This document shows, piece by piece, positions 11,396 to 23,360 of a DNA stretch of 64,000 nt. The stretch spans positions 2,294,001 to 2,358,000 of the forward strand of contig JANTQA010000048.1 of NCBI GenBank assembly GCA_027625915.1. Reading direction: 5' to 3'. Each line of letters starts with the position of its first letter. Within the stretch, counting starts at the first letter, position 1. Source of the DNA: Anaeramoeba flamelloides. Taxonomy: Eukaryota > Metamonada > Anaeramoebidae. The position numbers and the translations under genes were made by a program. The notes beneath the pieces were generated by a model, which was not told the DNA's origin, made no database searches, and saw nothing but the letters and a program-made list of their open reading frames with translations.

Positions 11396-13782
11396 ACAGG
11401 ATGGGTAAAAACCCGATAGAAAGATTATCAGTAATAAATAAGGATTCCATAAACTCTGATTAATAAATTTGCATTCCACAACCCTGAAGAGTGGTGCCAT
11501 ATTCTTAGGAGTAGTAATATAAAAAGTATTAATATACTTCGTCTCACCCCTTATAAAAGAATCGAGCAAAAGAAAAAAATTTATTATATTATTTTAAATG
11601 CTGGAAAATTTAAGTAACTTTTTTTAATTATCTAGAGTTGGGAAAATAAATTATTATGCTTATTTTTTTCAAATATAAATAATGATTTTCGAATGAATAT
11701 TAAAAAGTTCCTGTAGAATACCAATTTCTAATCACATTAGTAGGATTTTTATTTATTAGAAAGAATCTTTTTAACATTTTTACACCATCTATACATTTTC
11801 GGAGTATTATAATTTACAAAGGTTTCCAAAAATGAAAAGACTATAGTAAAATCAAAAATTTTCTTCCAATAAACTAAACATTGATCAATTTAGCAACAGG
11901 TAATACCTTTTTAACATGGTTGTATAAATGATATAATAATTTTTTATTTAAAGTTTTAATTCTTTTTCTTTTTCTTTTTTATAATTTTGATTTATTTTCT
12001 TTTATTTTTCTTTAACTCAATAAATACATAAATCCAAATTTTTCTATATTTTGACAAAGAATATTATCTAAAATAATTTTGTTATTTATTTTTTATTTTC
12101 AATTGTTTTTCATTAGTTATTTGCAGATTCCTGTAATTTTTTTAAAAAAAATCAAAAGAAAAAAGTTAAGAACGATTATTTCAATATATATTTTGTGCAA
12201 TTGTCAACTATTTAAAACTTTTTATAAATTTAAAAAAAAAAAAAAACAACAAATTATATAAAAACACTAAAAACCAAACAGAAAAAAATGAAAGATTAAA
12301 ATTTCAATAAAAATTATTATTAAGCCTTAAAATTAAAGAAATCTATATTTTCTTAGAATTCCAGAACTTTTCAATTGGAATAGTTTCAAAATTATTAACA
12401 CAATTCCAAAAATTCACGAAACATTTGTAAACAAATTTTTTCTTAAAGAAACAAAAAAAAAACATTTTTTATTCTATCAGTGATAGAGTACATACCTTCA
12501 AAATAGATATTTATTTTATTAAAATTATCAATACCATATATTTCGAGATTTCTTACTCAAAAAATATTCAAAAAAATTGGGGCATTTGTTTCAAAATTAT
12601 TGAACAAAAATTATTGAATTATGAATTTTTTGAAAAAAATTTTTAGATGATCACCTAGCCAGGATTAAATAGTATTTTTCTAGTAATATAAAAATTTTTG
12701 TAAACGAAATTTCATAATAAATGGCCCAGGTAAGATTTGAATTTTGAATTGCTTTTGTATTGATAGGAAGTTTCCCCCCTCTCAATGAAAAGTTTGCAAA
12801 TAAATCATTTTTTCTCTTTTTTATTTTTTCGATAGTGTTTTGTTAAACTGGAGTAAGAAAATGAAAAATTGGAAAGAAGTAACAGATAAAGTAATGAAAA
12901 AATTGGTTTCAAATAGGAAAAAGAGATTAGATTTAGTTATTCAAATGGGAGGATAATCGATAAATGGGTTTTATTAATTATTTAAAATTTTTATTTTTAA
13001 TATAATACTTATTTCTAAATAAATGGCCCAATTTTTTTTAACTGTTTTTTTTTACTTTATTTTTTTTTTTTTATTTTTTGATGAAAAATAAATATTTCTT
13101 GAGTATAGAACTGAATATTAAAATGGAAATTTTTATATTTAAATAGTTAACTTGTTTTGTTAAAAATATTTTTCTTTAAAATTTAATTTTTTATTTGCAA
13201 TGATTTTGAAAGGGAGTTTATTTTACCCTCATATTCCCCAGAATTATATGAATAATTTTTGAATTAGTTAATGAAAAATTCACCAACAAAGGAACGAGAG
13301 TTGGAAGTTGATCAAAGTATTGTATTATCAATTCTTAAACTGTTTTAAAAAATCTATTAAAATTTGATAAAATTTCATTTCAAATTCTTTCGTAGATTCT
13401 ACAGTCACCTAAAAAAATTATTTACTAGTCCCTCAGATAACTTTACTTAAAAAAAAAAGAATTTATTCATCCTGCAGTATTAAAATCTGAGAAGGTCAAA
13501 GTTACAATTTCATTTTTTGAATTCACTAAACAATCACTCATAAATATTGACAGGACTTGGATTCCAATTCCGTTGTTTTCGTAATGTAAATAGATTATTT
13601 CTTAACTTATATTTGGCTTGTTGTTCCAATAACACTTTTAGTTCATATTTAACCTGTTATGTTCTGAAATATTTCGAGAAAAAAGTTGGCTTTAAAACAA
13701 ATAAAATCACAAAATCATTTTTTTTCTTTTTTTAACTTTCAAAGGGTTTTAATTTTTATAATTTAAGCAAATAGTCTTATTG

Positions 13783-16700
13783 ATGACTCAAATTTCAAAA
13801 GAAGAAGAAAAAGAAATATTAAAAGATATTGGGATTGAGTTTGATCTTGAATTAGGAGAGCTTGATGAAACAAAAGATGATGAATCAAATAATCTCAATT
13901 TTGAAAACTTTATGAATTCATTAAAGCCACAAACCTTTACAGATCAAACAAGCAAACAAAAACTCGAAGAAACAGAAAATAAAGTTCAACCAACAATTAA
14001 TTGGGAAGAATTTCTCAAAGGAAGCTCAAGAAAAACCAAATTGAAAAAATCAACTACTTTATTGGTTATTGGTATGTTGATCTCTTTTTTAAAAAAAATG
14101 AACTTCTCAACCAAACTTGTTCAAGAACAGACCTTCACTATTTTTTTTTTTTTACTTAAAAAACCTTAACTTTTTTTTTTTCTTTTTATTTATTTTTCCT
14201 TTTTGTTTTTCTGTTTAACAATGTGGTTTAAATTTTAGGAAAAACAAACGTTTTATCAAAATTTCTAAAAACAAAGGAAGAAAGTACTGGTATTGGATTA
14301 AATTATGCTTATATGGATGTAACATCAAGTGAAGAAACAGACGGTAAATTTCTTTTCTTTTTCTTTTTTAAATAATAAAAAAAAAAAAAAAAAAAAAGTC
14401 ATAAAGAGAAAAAAAAAATGCTTCCTCTACTCCTTATTAAAATTATTTTCATTTGGAATTTTAATTCAGAACCCTTCAAATTGTTTTAAAGTTCAATCAA
14501 CATTTAATTTTTTCTTTTCATTTTTTTTTGTTCAAGTCTTTTTTTTTTTTATTTTTTTTTTTGAAAAACAAAACTCTTTTAACAATTTTGAAGTTTGAGT
14601 ATTTCCAGAAAAAAAAGGAACAATCTTTGAAACAATAATACTAAAATTGTTCTTGAGGTAATATTTTTGAGTTTCAAAGAACTCAAAACAACAAAAAAAT
14701 TTGCAAGATCTTATTGAAAACTTACAATTACAGTTTACTCAACAACCCAAAAGACTTATCAAAATAATTCCACAAATACATGAACTAAAACATCAAACCA
14801 AAAACAAAAATACAAGCCACAAAGAAAAACTAAAATGAACTTGTGACATTAAAAGAAAGTGAAATTACAGCAAATAAAAATCTTTGGGCTTGGGTCTCAT
14901 ACCCTGGCACTCGTATGAAAAAATAAAATTGAAAAAAAAACTAAGTTAGATAAAACTAAGACTTTAATTAGCATTTCATCTTCATTAAGAAAAAAGTTTA
15001 TTTACAATATAACCAACATTCCAGTTCTTAACAATCTTGGGGGAGTTGTAGATATTGTTGTTAGCAATACTAAGATTTTTGACAACTCTCTAGTCAAGAA
15101 AAAAAGGTGTTTTTTCGGGTAAAAATTTTAAATAAACGGAAGGATGAATTTTAGTTTAATTCAACTTTAGGAGATTTTTACTTTGAAGAGATCATAACAA
15201 ATAGTTTTGAAAACATTCTTATCATCTAAAAAAAATCAATTATGAAGAAAAAAAAATAACAACTGATGATAAATATTCCGTGTCTGTCGAGTGTCGTAGA
15301 GTGCCTAGGTTTTCTTGAGATTTTATGTTTTATTTGTTAAATCTATCGATTTTCCAAATAAACAGAAAACTCAAGAAAACCTAACGACTCTTTTCCAAAA
15401 TTCAAAAGAATAGAGAAAAATCTAAGATTTTACTCAATTCTTTTAAATTCTGGAAAAGCTAACGGTGTTTTTTTTTAATTTTTGAACTGAAAAGAAAATT
15501 TCAAAAATTTTCGGTTGATTTCAAAAATTAAAAAAAAACTAAAGGCGCTTTTCTTGAGGTTTACTATTTTATCTGTTAAGTGTTCTAGGTTTTTTTGAGG
15601 TTTTCTATTTATTTGGAAAATCGATAGATTTTCGTTAGGTTTTTTTGAGGTTTATTATTGATTTTCCAAATAAATAGAAAACTCAAAAAAAACCTAACGA
15701 AAATATAAAAAAGAAACCCCCAAGAAAAGCTAACAGCAGTTTTCCAAAATTCAAAAGAATTGAGTAAAATCTTTGATTTTACTCTATTCTTTTAAATCCT
15801 GGAAAACCAAATGAAAAGTGTCCGTAGAGTGCCATCAAGTGCCTAGGTTTTCTTGAGGTTTTCTGTTTCATTTGTTAAATCTATCGATTTTCCAAATAAA
15901 CAGAAAACTCAAGAAAACCTAAAGGCGGTTTTCCAGAATTCAAAAGAATGGAGAAAAATCATAGATTTTACTCAATTCTTTCAAATCCTGGAAAAGCTAA
16001 AGGCGGTTTTTTTTACTTTTTGAAATAAACCGAAAATTTCAAAAATTTTCTGTTTATTCCAAAAATTAAAAAAAACCTAACGTAAAGTGTCCGTAGAGTG
16101 CCTAGCTTTTTTTTAATTTAAGAAATTAAAAAAAAGCTAACGGCGATTTTCCAGAATTCAAAAGAATAGAGAAAAATCTTTGATTTTACTCCATTCTTTT
16201 AAATTTTGGAAAACCTAACGGAAAAAACAAAAAAAAAATATTTTTTTCAATTTAAATCAATAACTAATTCCTAAATTGTCAAAATAATTAGTTCTTCATT
16301 TAAAAGATATTTATTAATTTTAAAATGCTATTGATAGATAAAATATCATCTTAACTGTGAAAAAAAATGCTTTTTCAAAATTTTTGCACGATCAAATTTG
16401 AAAAAAATCTTAATAGAACCTCGAAAATTGGATTTATCACCTTTAATTGTAAAATATCCCTTAAAATAATTTTTGATAAAAGATCTTTTATTAACCAATA
16501 ATGTTTATTTTTAGTGAAGCTATTAAAAAGTGAAAAATTAGAAAATATTTAATTTTTTTTTTGTTTTTTTTCATGCACGTAAAGTAAAATATTTTTAATA
16601 AAGCAAACAAAAAATATGAAGGAAATTGGTTCAACAAAATTTCAATACTTTTATTTTTCAATTAATAAAGGAAAATTTTTCTTCCAAATTTCTCTAATTT

Positions 16701-19589
16701 TCTAGTTGAAAAAACTGAAACGATCTGAAGGTCTATCTAAAATAAAGCTACCACGGGATACTCATGAAATTTTGATAATGAAAATTTTCACAAATTTAAT
16801 TATTTCTTGGAAATAATGCCAAAACCTGCTCAATTTTTTGCAAATAATTTTTGTAAGAAAGTATTTCAAAATGTATGATATTCACAATTCAAACAAAAAT
16901 AAATATTTATTTTAAAATTGTATAATTATATTCGAAAAATAACAAAAAATTGTTTTTTCAAATTTTTTGTAATTACTTTTTGTGAAAGGAAAATACAAAA
17001 ATTAAAAATACTGGTAACGATATTTTTTGGAAATTTAATTCATATTTTTTTTATTAAAAAAATCTGGTTTAATAATTTAAAGATGGAATTAATAATGTGA
17101 TAACAAAATAAAAAAAAAATAAAAAAAGAGAGAAATTAAAGTAATAGTTTTGGATTTAAATTTATAACAACATTGAAACTACTTTTTCAAGATGATAATG
17201 TTACCATTAAGAAAGAAAAAAAAAAATTTCATTATAATTATCTTTCAATTTTTCTTGAAAAAAAAAAGTGAAATTAAAAATAAGATCAATTTCTAAAAAA
17301 CAAATTATTTTTATTTATTTTGTTTTTGGATAGAAAAGATTCAAGATCAAAAGATATAATTTTCTGTTTGTAAAAATCACTAAACTTTTTTTATTTAATG
17401 ATTTTTATTCTTGTGTATAGTATTCTAAATCCATTTTTTAGATCTGATCGTTTTTCTTTAAAAAAATTTAAATAGAGAAGACTTTAAGAAAAGCAAGAAA
17501 ATATTTAAAAAGAATTTTTTTTTAATTTTTGTACATTTTTATTTTTAATGCCTCATAAAAAACCAATCAATAAAACAAGTTAGATGTTTTTAAACTCCAA
17601 TATAAATATGTTTCTATTAATTTGATTTCATCCAAATACTTAAATTAAAAAATAATAAATTTGATTAAAAATAAATAAAAAACAACAATAGATATTGAAT
17701 CAAGAATTGATGTTTGGAAAGTAAATGATACAATTGATCATCAAGATTTATTATCCTTTGCAATTAATAAAGACACTATTGAATCATTAGCAATTCTCAT
17801 TTGTCTTGATATTACCAAGCCTTGGAAAATATTTAAAACTTTGGAAAAAACACTTGATGTCTTAAAACAAAAAATTGAAGACTGCCATTCTTTAATTAAC
17901 TCGAAAGATGTAGAAAAATTAAAAAACACTACTTATCAAAGATTTCTGTCCTATAAGGAACCTAATACAAAGGTATTTGTAAGACAAAATACAAGAATCA
18001 GAAATATGAACGCAAATAAAAATCAAAATATTGATCTATCAGAATTACCAGAAGGTGCAATGAAATATAATTTTGGCATTCCGATAATTATTTCATTAAC
18101 AAAATCAGATCAAATCAGCAATGTTCAAACAAAATATTCCCTTTCAGATGAAGCCATTGATTATATTCAAGCAAAATTAAGAAGAATTTGCTTTAATTGT
18201 AATTTTTTTTTTGTTTTTTTTTCAATTTTTTTCTTTATTTTTATTTATTTATTTTTTTAAATACTAAAATTTTGTTTAATAATTATCCTACATAAACTAA
18301 ACTTTTTTTTTTTAAAAAAAAAAGAATAGTAAATTGTTTAAAGTTTATTATCATTAACTTTATTGAAATTAATCTTTTTATTCACCAAAAAATTAAAACT
18401 ATCTCTTTTTGTTTTTATCATAATAAAAATTTTAAATTTCAAAAATTTTTGAATTTAAAGATTTTTTCATTTGAAAAAGGATTATTAATAAAGGATTAAA
18501 AATAAATTGTAGTTGATCAACATTAAATTTGAACAAAATATCATTAATGAAATTCTTATTATTATTTAATAATAAAATGAATTAAACTTAAAAGTGTTCT
18601 TTAAATCAACACTAGACATGAATTATACAAATTAATATTATTAATTTTTTTTTTTTTTAATCGGAAAAATAAATGATGAGTATTATCATAATAAAAATAA
18701 TTATTGAACAAAATTTTATCTAATAACAATTATCATTCTTATTATTTTTATTTATTATATTTTTTTTATTTTTTTTTTTTTTTGATATTTTTATTTATTT
18801 TCTTTGATAATAGATGGAGGTGCATTAATAAATACTTCATTGCAATCCAATTATAATATTCAATTATTAAGAGGTTATATTCTTCATTTATTATATGCTT
18901 TTAAATTAACTCATGCACCACAAATAATTGAAAGAGATCAATTATTTGTACCAATTGGATGGGATCGAAACGAAAAAATCATTATGTATACAAAAAATTC
19001 TGAATTTAAAGAAGACACTCCTTTTGAAAACGTTATTCCAAAACCTACAAAAAAATCAAAAAAAAAAAACAAAGATGATAAACATAAAAATCCAATTTTA
19101 CAAGAAAATCACGTTTTTTTAAGATCTTTAAAAGTTGAATTAGAAAATAAAGATCGAATGTATTTGCCAATGTCATCAAAAGATAATTGTTTGTCTTTTT
19201 TATTTTTTTATTTTTATTTTACTTATTCCCTCAAGATTTTTTCGATTTTTATTGATTATTCTTATGATTAAATTTTCTCTTATTATAATTATTTGGTTTT
19301 TTTAAAAAAATTAAAAATAGATTCACCATACAAACCAAAATATTCAACAACATCAAAATCTCAAACAATAGAATCACCAACAACATCATCAATTTCAAAA
19401 TCAAAAACAAAACCAAAATCAAAATCAAAATCAAAATTTAAGACCGATAATCTTAATATGAAATTTGACAAATTTGACAAGAATTCAAATGACGATGATA
19501 AAACAGATCAGGATTATCAAGATTTCTTTAATAAATATGCGAATAAAAAAGAGGATAATTCAAAAAAATTTTCACCATTTAAAAATTAA
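13783..19589 (+). CDS. DLIC: Dynein light intermediate chain
   Basis: Five exons (13783-14071, 14239-14343, 17692-18198, 18814-19188, 19321-19589) encode 514 residues. DLIC is a subunit of cytoplasmic dynein: its Ras-like domain binds the heavy chain and its C-terminal tail binds cargo adaptors. Family landmarks are in order: NWEEFL, LLVIG, GLNYAYMDV, RIDVWKV, DITKPW, YNFGIPIIISLTKSD, AIDYIQAKLRRIC, YGGALINTS and FVPIGWD, then a Ser/Lys-rich tail. The P-loop is shortened: LLVIG is followed directly by KT across the exon 1/2 junction, losing about five residues of GxxxxGKT, while the TKSD base-recognition motif is kept. Intron 2 is 3348 bases and contains repeats and a pseudogene-like island. 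Length matches the family. Confidence 0.92.
14650..15290 (+). pseudogene. Eroded coding-like island inside the dynein intron
   Basis: Short open stretches in changing frames read like protein rather than AT-rich noise. Examples are NLQDLIENLQLQFTQQPKRL, LWAWVSYPGTRMKK, NIPVLNNLGGVVDIVVSNTK and LGDFYFEEIITNSF. They contain Trp, Pro, Gly and Val at levels unlike the flanking intron. They do not fit dynein LIC and no splice arrangement links them to it. The best explanation is a decayed insertion of another host gene. I do not recognise the family; a beta-propeller or repeat protein is only a guess. Confidence 0.45.
15283..16225. repeat. Long array of modular palindromes in dynein intron 2
   Basis: About 940 bases consist almost wholly of short palindromic modules. 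Type A is AGGTTTTCTTGAGGTTTTCT with a centre AAAATCGATAGATTT and the matching half. Type B is GTTTTCCAGAATTCAAAAGA with AGTAAAATC..GATTTTACT and its partner. Type C is AAATAAACCGAAAATTTC with its partner. Types A, B and C alternate, separated by linkers such as GTGTCCGTAGAGTGCC and ATCAAGTGCCTAGG. Each type occurs several times here and again at 10907-11395. A transcript through it could fold into a row of hairpins. Confidence 0.85.
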
Positions 19590-21416
19590 ATATCGGATAG
19601 AATCTCTCAATTCAATTTTAATTTAAATATAAATTTTATTCATTGTTAAACAACTTAAATTATATATAAATTAATATTAATTAAAAAAACAAAATAAATT
19701 TTCAAAAGAATATTAGATATATATATATATATTTATTTATTTATTCCAATAAGACAAATTATCTCTTTTAATAATAAAGTAATTCAAGATTTCTCTTTTT
19801 TTTTTCTTTCACCTATATTTTTTTTTTTAATAAAATCCGTTTTTCGCTTTGATTTTGAAAAAATATTTCCTTTTTTTTTTGTGAAGAGATTTGTTTGATC
19901 AATAGATTTTTAAAATAAATTTTCAAACAACAATAACACTTCAACATAGTATCTATTTAATATTTTAAGTTTGGCATTAAAAAAGTGGTGAAAAAAAATT
20001 AATTTTCCATTTATTAATCCCAAACAGTTTTTTATGTGGTTATAATCATTAAATTTAAATTGATTGATATTTCATTCATTTCTTTTTTAGTGATGATTTG
20101 ATTTACAATTTTCGAAAGGTTGATTATATTTTCTAATTTACTTATTTTTATCCATAAAATATTTTTCAATTTTGGAATAAGTAATTTGTTAACCAAATTA
20201 ATTCAGAGTTTTTTAAACTAAAAGAATCAATTTTTTCTTTTATTTTGCTAAAAGTAGGTTGTTTTATATGATTATTTTTTAAATTGAATTTATGTAAAAT
20301 TATTTGGATTCTTTTTAGTTTTGAAACTAAAAAAAAAGGTTTTTATAAAAAAAATAATAAGAATGAAAAACCTAAATTCAGATTTTAAGAAAAAAAATCA
20401 CAAAAAATAAGTTTTCCTGAAAAATTATCCAAAATATTTTACTAAGGGAAATGTAAAAATTCTGAAAAAAAATCACATAGTCTCAAAAAAAAAAGTTAGG
20501 CGTGATTTATCTAGTTTTGTTGATCATTTCTCAAAAACAAATATTCTCCGAATTCGCATTATCAAGATATCTTCTTGTATTAGTGTCATTAATTTTATAT
20601 TTTTAAAAATATTTTGTTGAAAAAAAGGTTTCTTATATTTTTTTAATTCATTTCTTTCTTTCTTTTTTTTTTTGAATCTCTGAACTTTGTATTTATTGGT
20701 TATATATTTTTTTTAATAAAAGAAGAACTTCCTCTTTCTATTAAATTGGGAAAAAAATTAAATAATATTTTTTGGATTAACATCTAATTATTTCTAATTA
20801 TTATTTCCAAATCTTATTTATTTGATGAATAGAACCTAACTTGATAATTTCAATTTTTTTTTAGTTTCTTTATTGAACCAAATTTGAAATTTTGTTATTT
20901 TCTAATTGTTTTATAATCTTTCAAGTATAACAATCATAAATGATTAAAAAAAAAAGAAATAACATATGAATTCATCAATTCAATATTTCCAGTTAAAAAA
21001 TGAGATTATTGGTAGTTAAATTAATTTTAATGAATTCAAATATTTCACTAATAGTCAGATTGATATCAAATTTACTCGAAATTTCTTAAAATATCTCTTC
21101 AAACTTTGAAAATAATCGGATAAATTTTTATTTCATAGTAAAATAATTTAAATAATCTCAAAGATTTATTACTTTTAGACTTTTATTTTAGTATTTATTT
21201 ATATTCTAAAAACAGATTTTTCCTAAATAAAATTAAGATAAATTTTATCTTATTTTACAAAAATTCAATTTTTCTTTGTAAGGTTAGGTTTATTATTCCT
21301 ATTTATTAATATATACAGAATTTTTGATAATTATATTTCAAAATAATTTATAATAAATTGTAATGCACAATCTAGTTATGGAATAATAATTTAACATACA
21401 TATACACACGCACACG

Positions 21417-21469
<53 letters not shown>

Positions 21470-23360
21470 TGAATATACTCATATTGGTCATTATCTCTAA
21501 TATTGAAAAAGTTCATTTATTTGGAATTTTATCTTATTTAAAATAAAACAATGAAATTTCTGTCCTTTTTTTGTATAGGAAGTCAAAAAATGAGATATTA
21601 CTACAATCATTTACCAAAATGTTCATTGCTAAAGTAAAAAGTACCTTTTACCATTGTGAAAAAAATTAATTGTATAAACATTACTGGAACTATTTTTTGA
21701 GTTGCAACCATATATTGAAGGTTTAAACCAAAAAATCATTCGCTGATCTATTTGTGAATCGAAAACGAACCAAATTTTAACCAGAGTCGAATTTTTAATT
21801 TTACAATTTTGTTGAATAGTTATTTTGATTCAATTTTGGACTTTTATTAAATTTGGTTTTGGATCTAGAAATACATTTATAAAAAAAAAAAGTTTTAAAT
21901 TAATCATAAAATAAACCAAAAAATAGATCCAAAGGGTTATATATTTAACACAAATATTTTCTTTTAGAATAACAAGCATGAAAGATCACCATTCAAAATA
22001 AATTTGTTGAAATCAAAAATGAAAAAAAAAAAAAATCCATCTAATCTTTTTTTCCAATATTTTTTTTTCTTTTTCTTCTTAATTTGTCTGAATACAAACA
22101 ATTTAAAACTGTGAATTTCTCGCCCCATTATTATTTATTATTATTTTACAAACCATTATTTTACAAATTTGCTTTCAAAATTCAAATTTCAAATATTTTT
22201 ATCAAGTAATACCAAAAAAAAAGAATTCTATTACTAAAATTAAAATAAAAGGGTTGAAATTCTCGGAATCAAAAATTGTTATAAAAGATTCAAGACAAAA
22301 TAAAAGAAAAATTTTAGAATTAATTTCAATCAGATTCAGAATTATTTTTGAGTTTACTCATCTTGAGGGAAAATAATTAATTATAAAATCAAAAGAATTT
22401 ATCTAATAAAATTTGATTTCTGAAGAGAAATTTTAAAAAATATCTGATTTTCTGAACTAAAACTAGAATTAGATGAATCAAATGAAAATAGGATCTTTCA
22501 ATTCATTTTGGAAAAATCTGTCGAAATTGAAGTAAATTTGTTAAACAAAAATTTTCCAATAAAAAATTTTTCCAAAAAGAATTAAAAATGAAATCAAGTA
22601 TTAGAGAAATGATTGTATCAATTATACAGATAAGATCAAAAAATAAATAATTTTTATTTATTTTTTCTTGATCAATTTTTTCAGTTTTTTGAATTCCCAA
22701 ATTTTTAGTTGGTATGAAAATATATTATACTAGGATATCTTCACTCCGTATTTTTTAAAACATCAATCTATTTTGTTAAAGAAATGATTTGAATCATTCA
22801 GTTTCACATAAATGGTGGCACTCAAAATTTTTAAGATTTACTTTTTTTCCTTAATATCACAATATCTTTACAAATAATTTTTGAAAAATATTTAACAAAC
22901 CCTATTTCTTGTTTATGTATCGGCATAAACATCTTAACATGTTTCTCTTATTCCAGGAATTGAATTAATCTTTCGAATAGGCGTTAAATTTTAGTTACCA
23001 GTTATATGTAAAGCGATTTGTTATTGACAAAACTGTAATTATAATAATAAAATATATTTCATGTAATTTTTAAAAAAAAAGCATTGGTTTTTTCATAAAA
23101 TAATAAAAAATGAAAATATTTTGACAACGTTTCAGTAGAGAATATAATTTTTATGTTTGATGTAAAAATAATAAAATAAAATCAGTAAATAAAAATAAAT
23201 AAATATAACTTTTTATTTCTTGAAAATTGAAATAATAATAATAATAAATATTAATATTATTATCTTTGTCTGAAAAATTGAGAAACTTAACAAAATTTAA
23301 ATATATAGAAAAGTTAAATTATTATTTTCTGAAAACGGTAAAAAATTAAAATCTCATTAT
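19590..23360. other. Intergenic spacer between convergent genes
   Basis: The spacer holds A/T homopolymers, a CA/TA microsatellite at 21401-21465 and chance ORFs with no family features. The dynein and S28 genes converge on it, so both 3' ends fall here. I found no other gene or RNA. Confidence 0.6.
21401..21465. repeat. (CA)n(TA)n compound microsatellite
   Basis: Runs of CACACG/CACA are followed by about 14 TA units. TA runs of similar kind occur at about 37302-37342, 38949-38970 and 42477-42508. Confidence 0.9.

Larger units (their letters stand above)
8613..13782. other. Repeat-containing spacer, no supported gene
   Basis: Between the peptidase and dynein genes I see a small TIR element (9444-9550), degenerate T-rich tandem repeats (9835-10075) and palindrome modules (10907-11395). 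A minus-strand ORF at 11336-11569 includes TTPKNMAPLFRVVEC and looks unusually protein-like, but matches nothing I recognise. A short open stretch at 12836-12955 (NWSKKMKNWKEVTDK) is similar. Neither has a supported start or partner exon. Confidence 0.5.

Noticed and set aside
12475-12492. CTATCAGTGATAGAG resembles the bacterial tet operator
   Set aside because: It is a 15-16 base palindrome in a eukaryotic spacer, with no repressor gene or vector sequence nearby. Chance is the better explanation.
12718-12955. ATGGCCCAG followed by a good GTAAG donor and a downstream protein-like stretch
   Set aside because: The phases do not join, and AAATGGCCCA recurs at about 13020 as part of repeat sequence, so a small gene is not supported.
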